Source of the DNA: UBA9676 sp036522155
Lineage (GTDB): Bacteria; Actinomycetota; Actinomycetes; Streptosporangiales; Streptosporangiaceae
Length of the DNA stretch: 12,800 nt
Assembly: GCA_036522155.1 (NCBI GenBank)
Contig: DATDGI010000166.1
Coordinates: 1-12,800, forward strand
Reading direction: 5' to 3'
Positions 12,488 to 12,800 of the stretch are shown here, piece by piece. A program made the translations under genes and the position numbers. Under the pieces are notes generated by a model. That model was given only the letters and a program-made list of their open reading frames with translations. It searched no databases and had not been told where the DNA came from. Position 1 is the first letter of the stretch, and every line of letters begins with the position of its first letter.

Positions 12488-12800
12488 ATGGACGACGATG
12501 CCCTGATCGCGGCCATGGCCGCCGGCCACGACGGCGCGCTGCGGGAACTGTTCTCGCGGCACGCACCGTGGCTGGCTGCCCGGTTGCGGGTGGTGCTGCC
12601 CGCCGCCGACGTGGAGGACGTCCTGCAGGAGACGTTCCTGGCCGCCTGGCGTGGCGCGCAGCGCTACCGGCCCCAGGGCGCGGCCGGAGGATGGCTGTGG
12701 GGAATCGCCCGGCGGCAAGCCGCCGCGGTGCTGCGCCGCCGCGGGCCCGCCGCGCGGGTGCTGCCCGCCGTGCTGGAGGCGGACCGGCGGGAGGCGCCCG
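12488..12800 (+). CDS. ECF-type RNA polymerase sigma factor (5' part, cut by window end)
   Basis: Translation from ATG 12488 stays open for 104 codons to the window edge. The product begins MDDDALIAAMAAGHDGALREL and shows sigma-70 region 2: FSRHAPWLAARLRVVL, then the core-binding block DVEDVLQETFLAAWRGAQRY (residues ~43-62), then GGWLWGIARRQAAAVLRRRG, which corresponds to the -10-recognising end of region 2. The spacing and the WLWGIARR motif are typical of ECF (group 4) sigma factors. Region 4 is beyond the window, so the subgroup cannot be set. The SD is weak (GAG at 12480-12482, five bases from ATG). An anti-sigma factor or effector gene is expected further right. The divergent amidohydrolase operon is a possible target, but this is inference from position only. 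Confidence 0.88.
   Translation, partial: MDDDALIAAMAAGHDGALRELFSRHAPWLAARLRVVLPAADVEDVLQETFLAAWRGAQRYRPQGAAGGWLWGIARRQAAAVLRRRGPAARVLPAVLEADRREAP

Noticed and set aside
12004..12718. Minus-strand frames opposite the sigma factor start and control region
   Set aside because: The plus-strand frame from 12488 has clear sigma region 2; the opposite frames lack motifs.
1..12800. CRISPR arrays, tRNA or rRNA genes, insertion sequences, phage genes
   Set aside because: No regularly spaced repeats, cloverleaf-like sequence, terminal inverted repeats, transposase or integrase motifs were seen on either strand.

Overview
The window is very G+C-rich, with strong G/C preference at third codon positions and frequent GTG and TTG starts. 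Gene content and order match a mycelial or soil-type actinomycete. The left end carries the translation and phospholipid cluster that follows rpsB in that phylum. I cannot place it below the class; protein similarity recalled from memory suggests relatives of Streptomyces or Streptosporangiales.

Layout. (1) 32-2439, plus strand: tsf (EF-Ts), frr (ribosome recycling factor) and cdsA (CDP-diglyceride synthase). pyrH, which normally lies between tsf and frr in actinomycetes, is absent; a 109-bp repeat-rich spacer with a possible nine-codon leader ORF takes its place. (2) 2476-3600, minus strand: a gene for a SUFU (suppressor-of-fused) domain protein, convergent with cdsA across a strong hairpin and divergent from rlmN. 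(3) 3727-5633, plus strand: rlmN (23S rRNA A2503 / tRNA methyltransferase) and a left-handed beta-helix acyltransferase. (4) 5724-7688, plus strand: a large sensor-like protein with an RsbW-type ATPase domain and two GAF-like regions. The first GAF is split by a repetitive low-complexity insert, and the PP2C phosphatase expected after this architecture is missing. (5) 7692-8768, minus strand: a conserved actinobacterial protein of unknown function with an Asn-Gly-rich then Lys-rich tail, and a 59-residue basic helical protein with an excellent ribosome binding site. (6) 8901-12298, minus strand: a two-gene operon with overlapping stop and start, encoding an amidohydrolase-3 family enzyme (YtcJ/NfdA-like) followed by a DHA2-like MFS transporter. 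(7) 12488-12800, plus strand: the first 104 codons of an ECF sigma factor, divergent from the amidohydrolase and cut by the window end.

How they fit together. The left third is housekeeping: elongation, recycling, phospholipid precursor synthesis and rRNA methylation. The right two thirds look like accessory or lineage-specific regulation and metabolism: a partner-switching-type ATPase, an ECF sigma factor, and a hydrolase-exporter pair. No phage, insertion sequence, CRISPR array, tRNA or rRNA gene is visible, and no stretch above 300 bp lacks a gene. I see no convincing new multi-gene system. The best leads are the missing pyrH, the interrupted-GAF ATPase without a phosphatase domain, the two small or basic proteins, and the Cys-containing N-terminal extension of the amidohydrolase.
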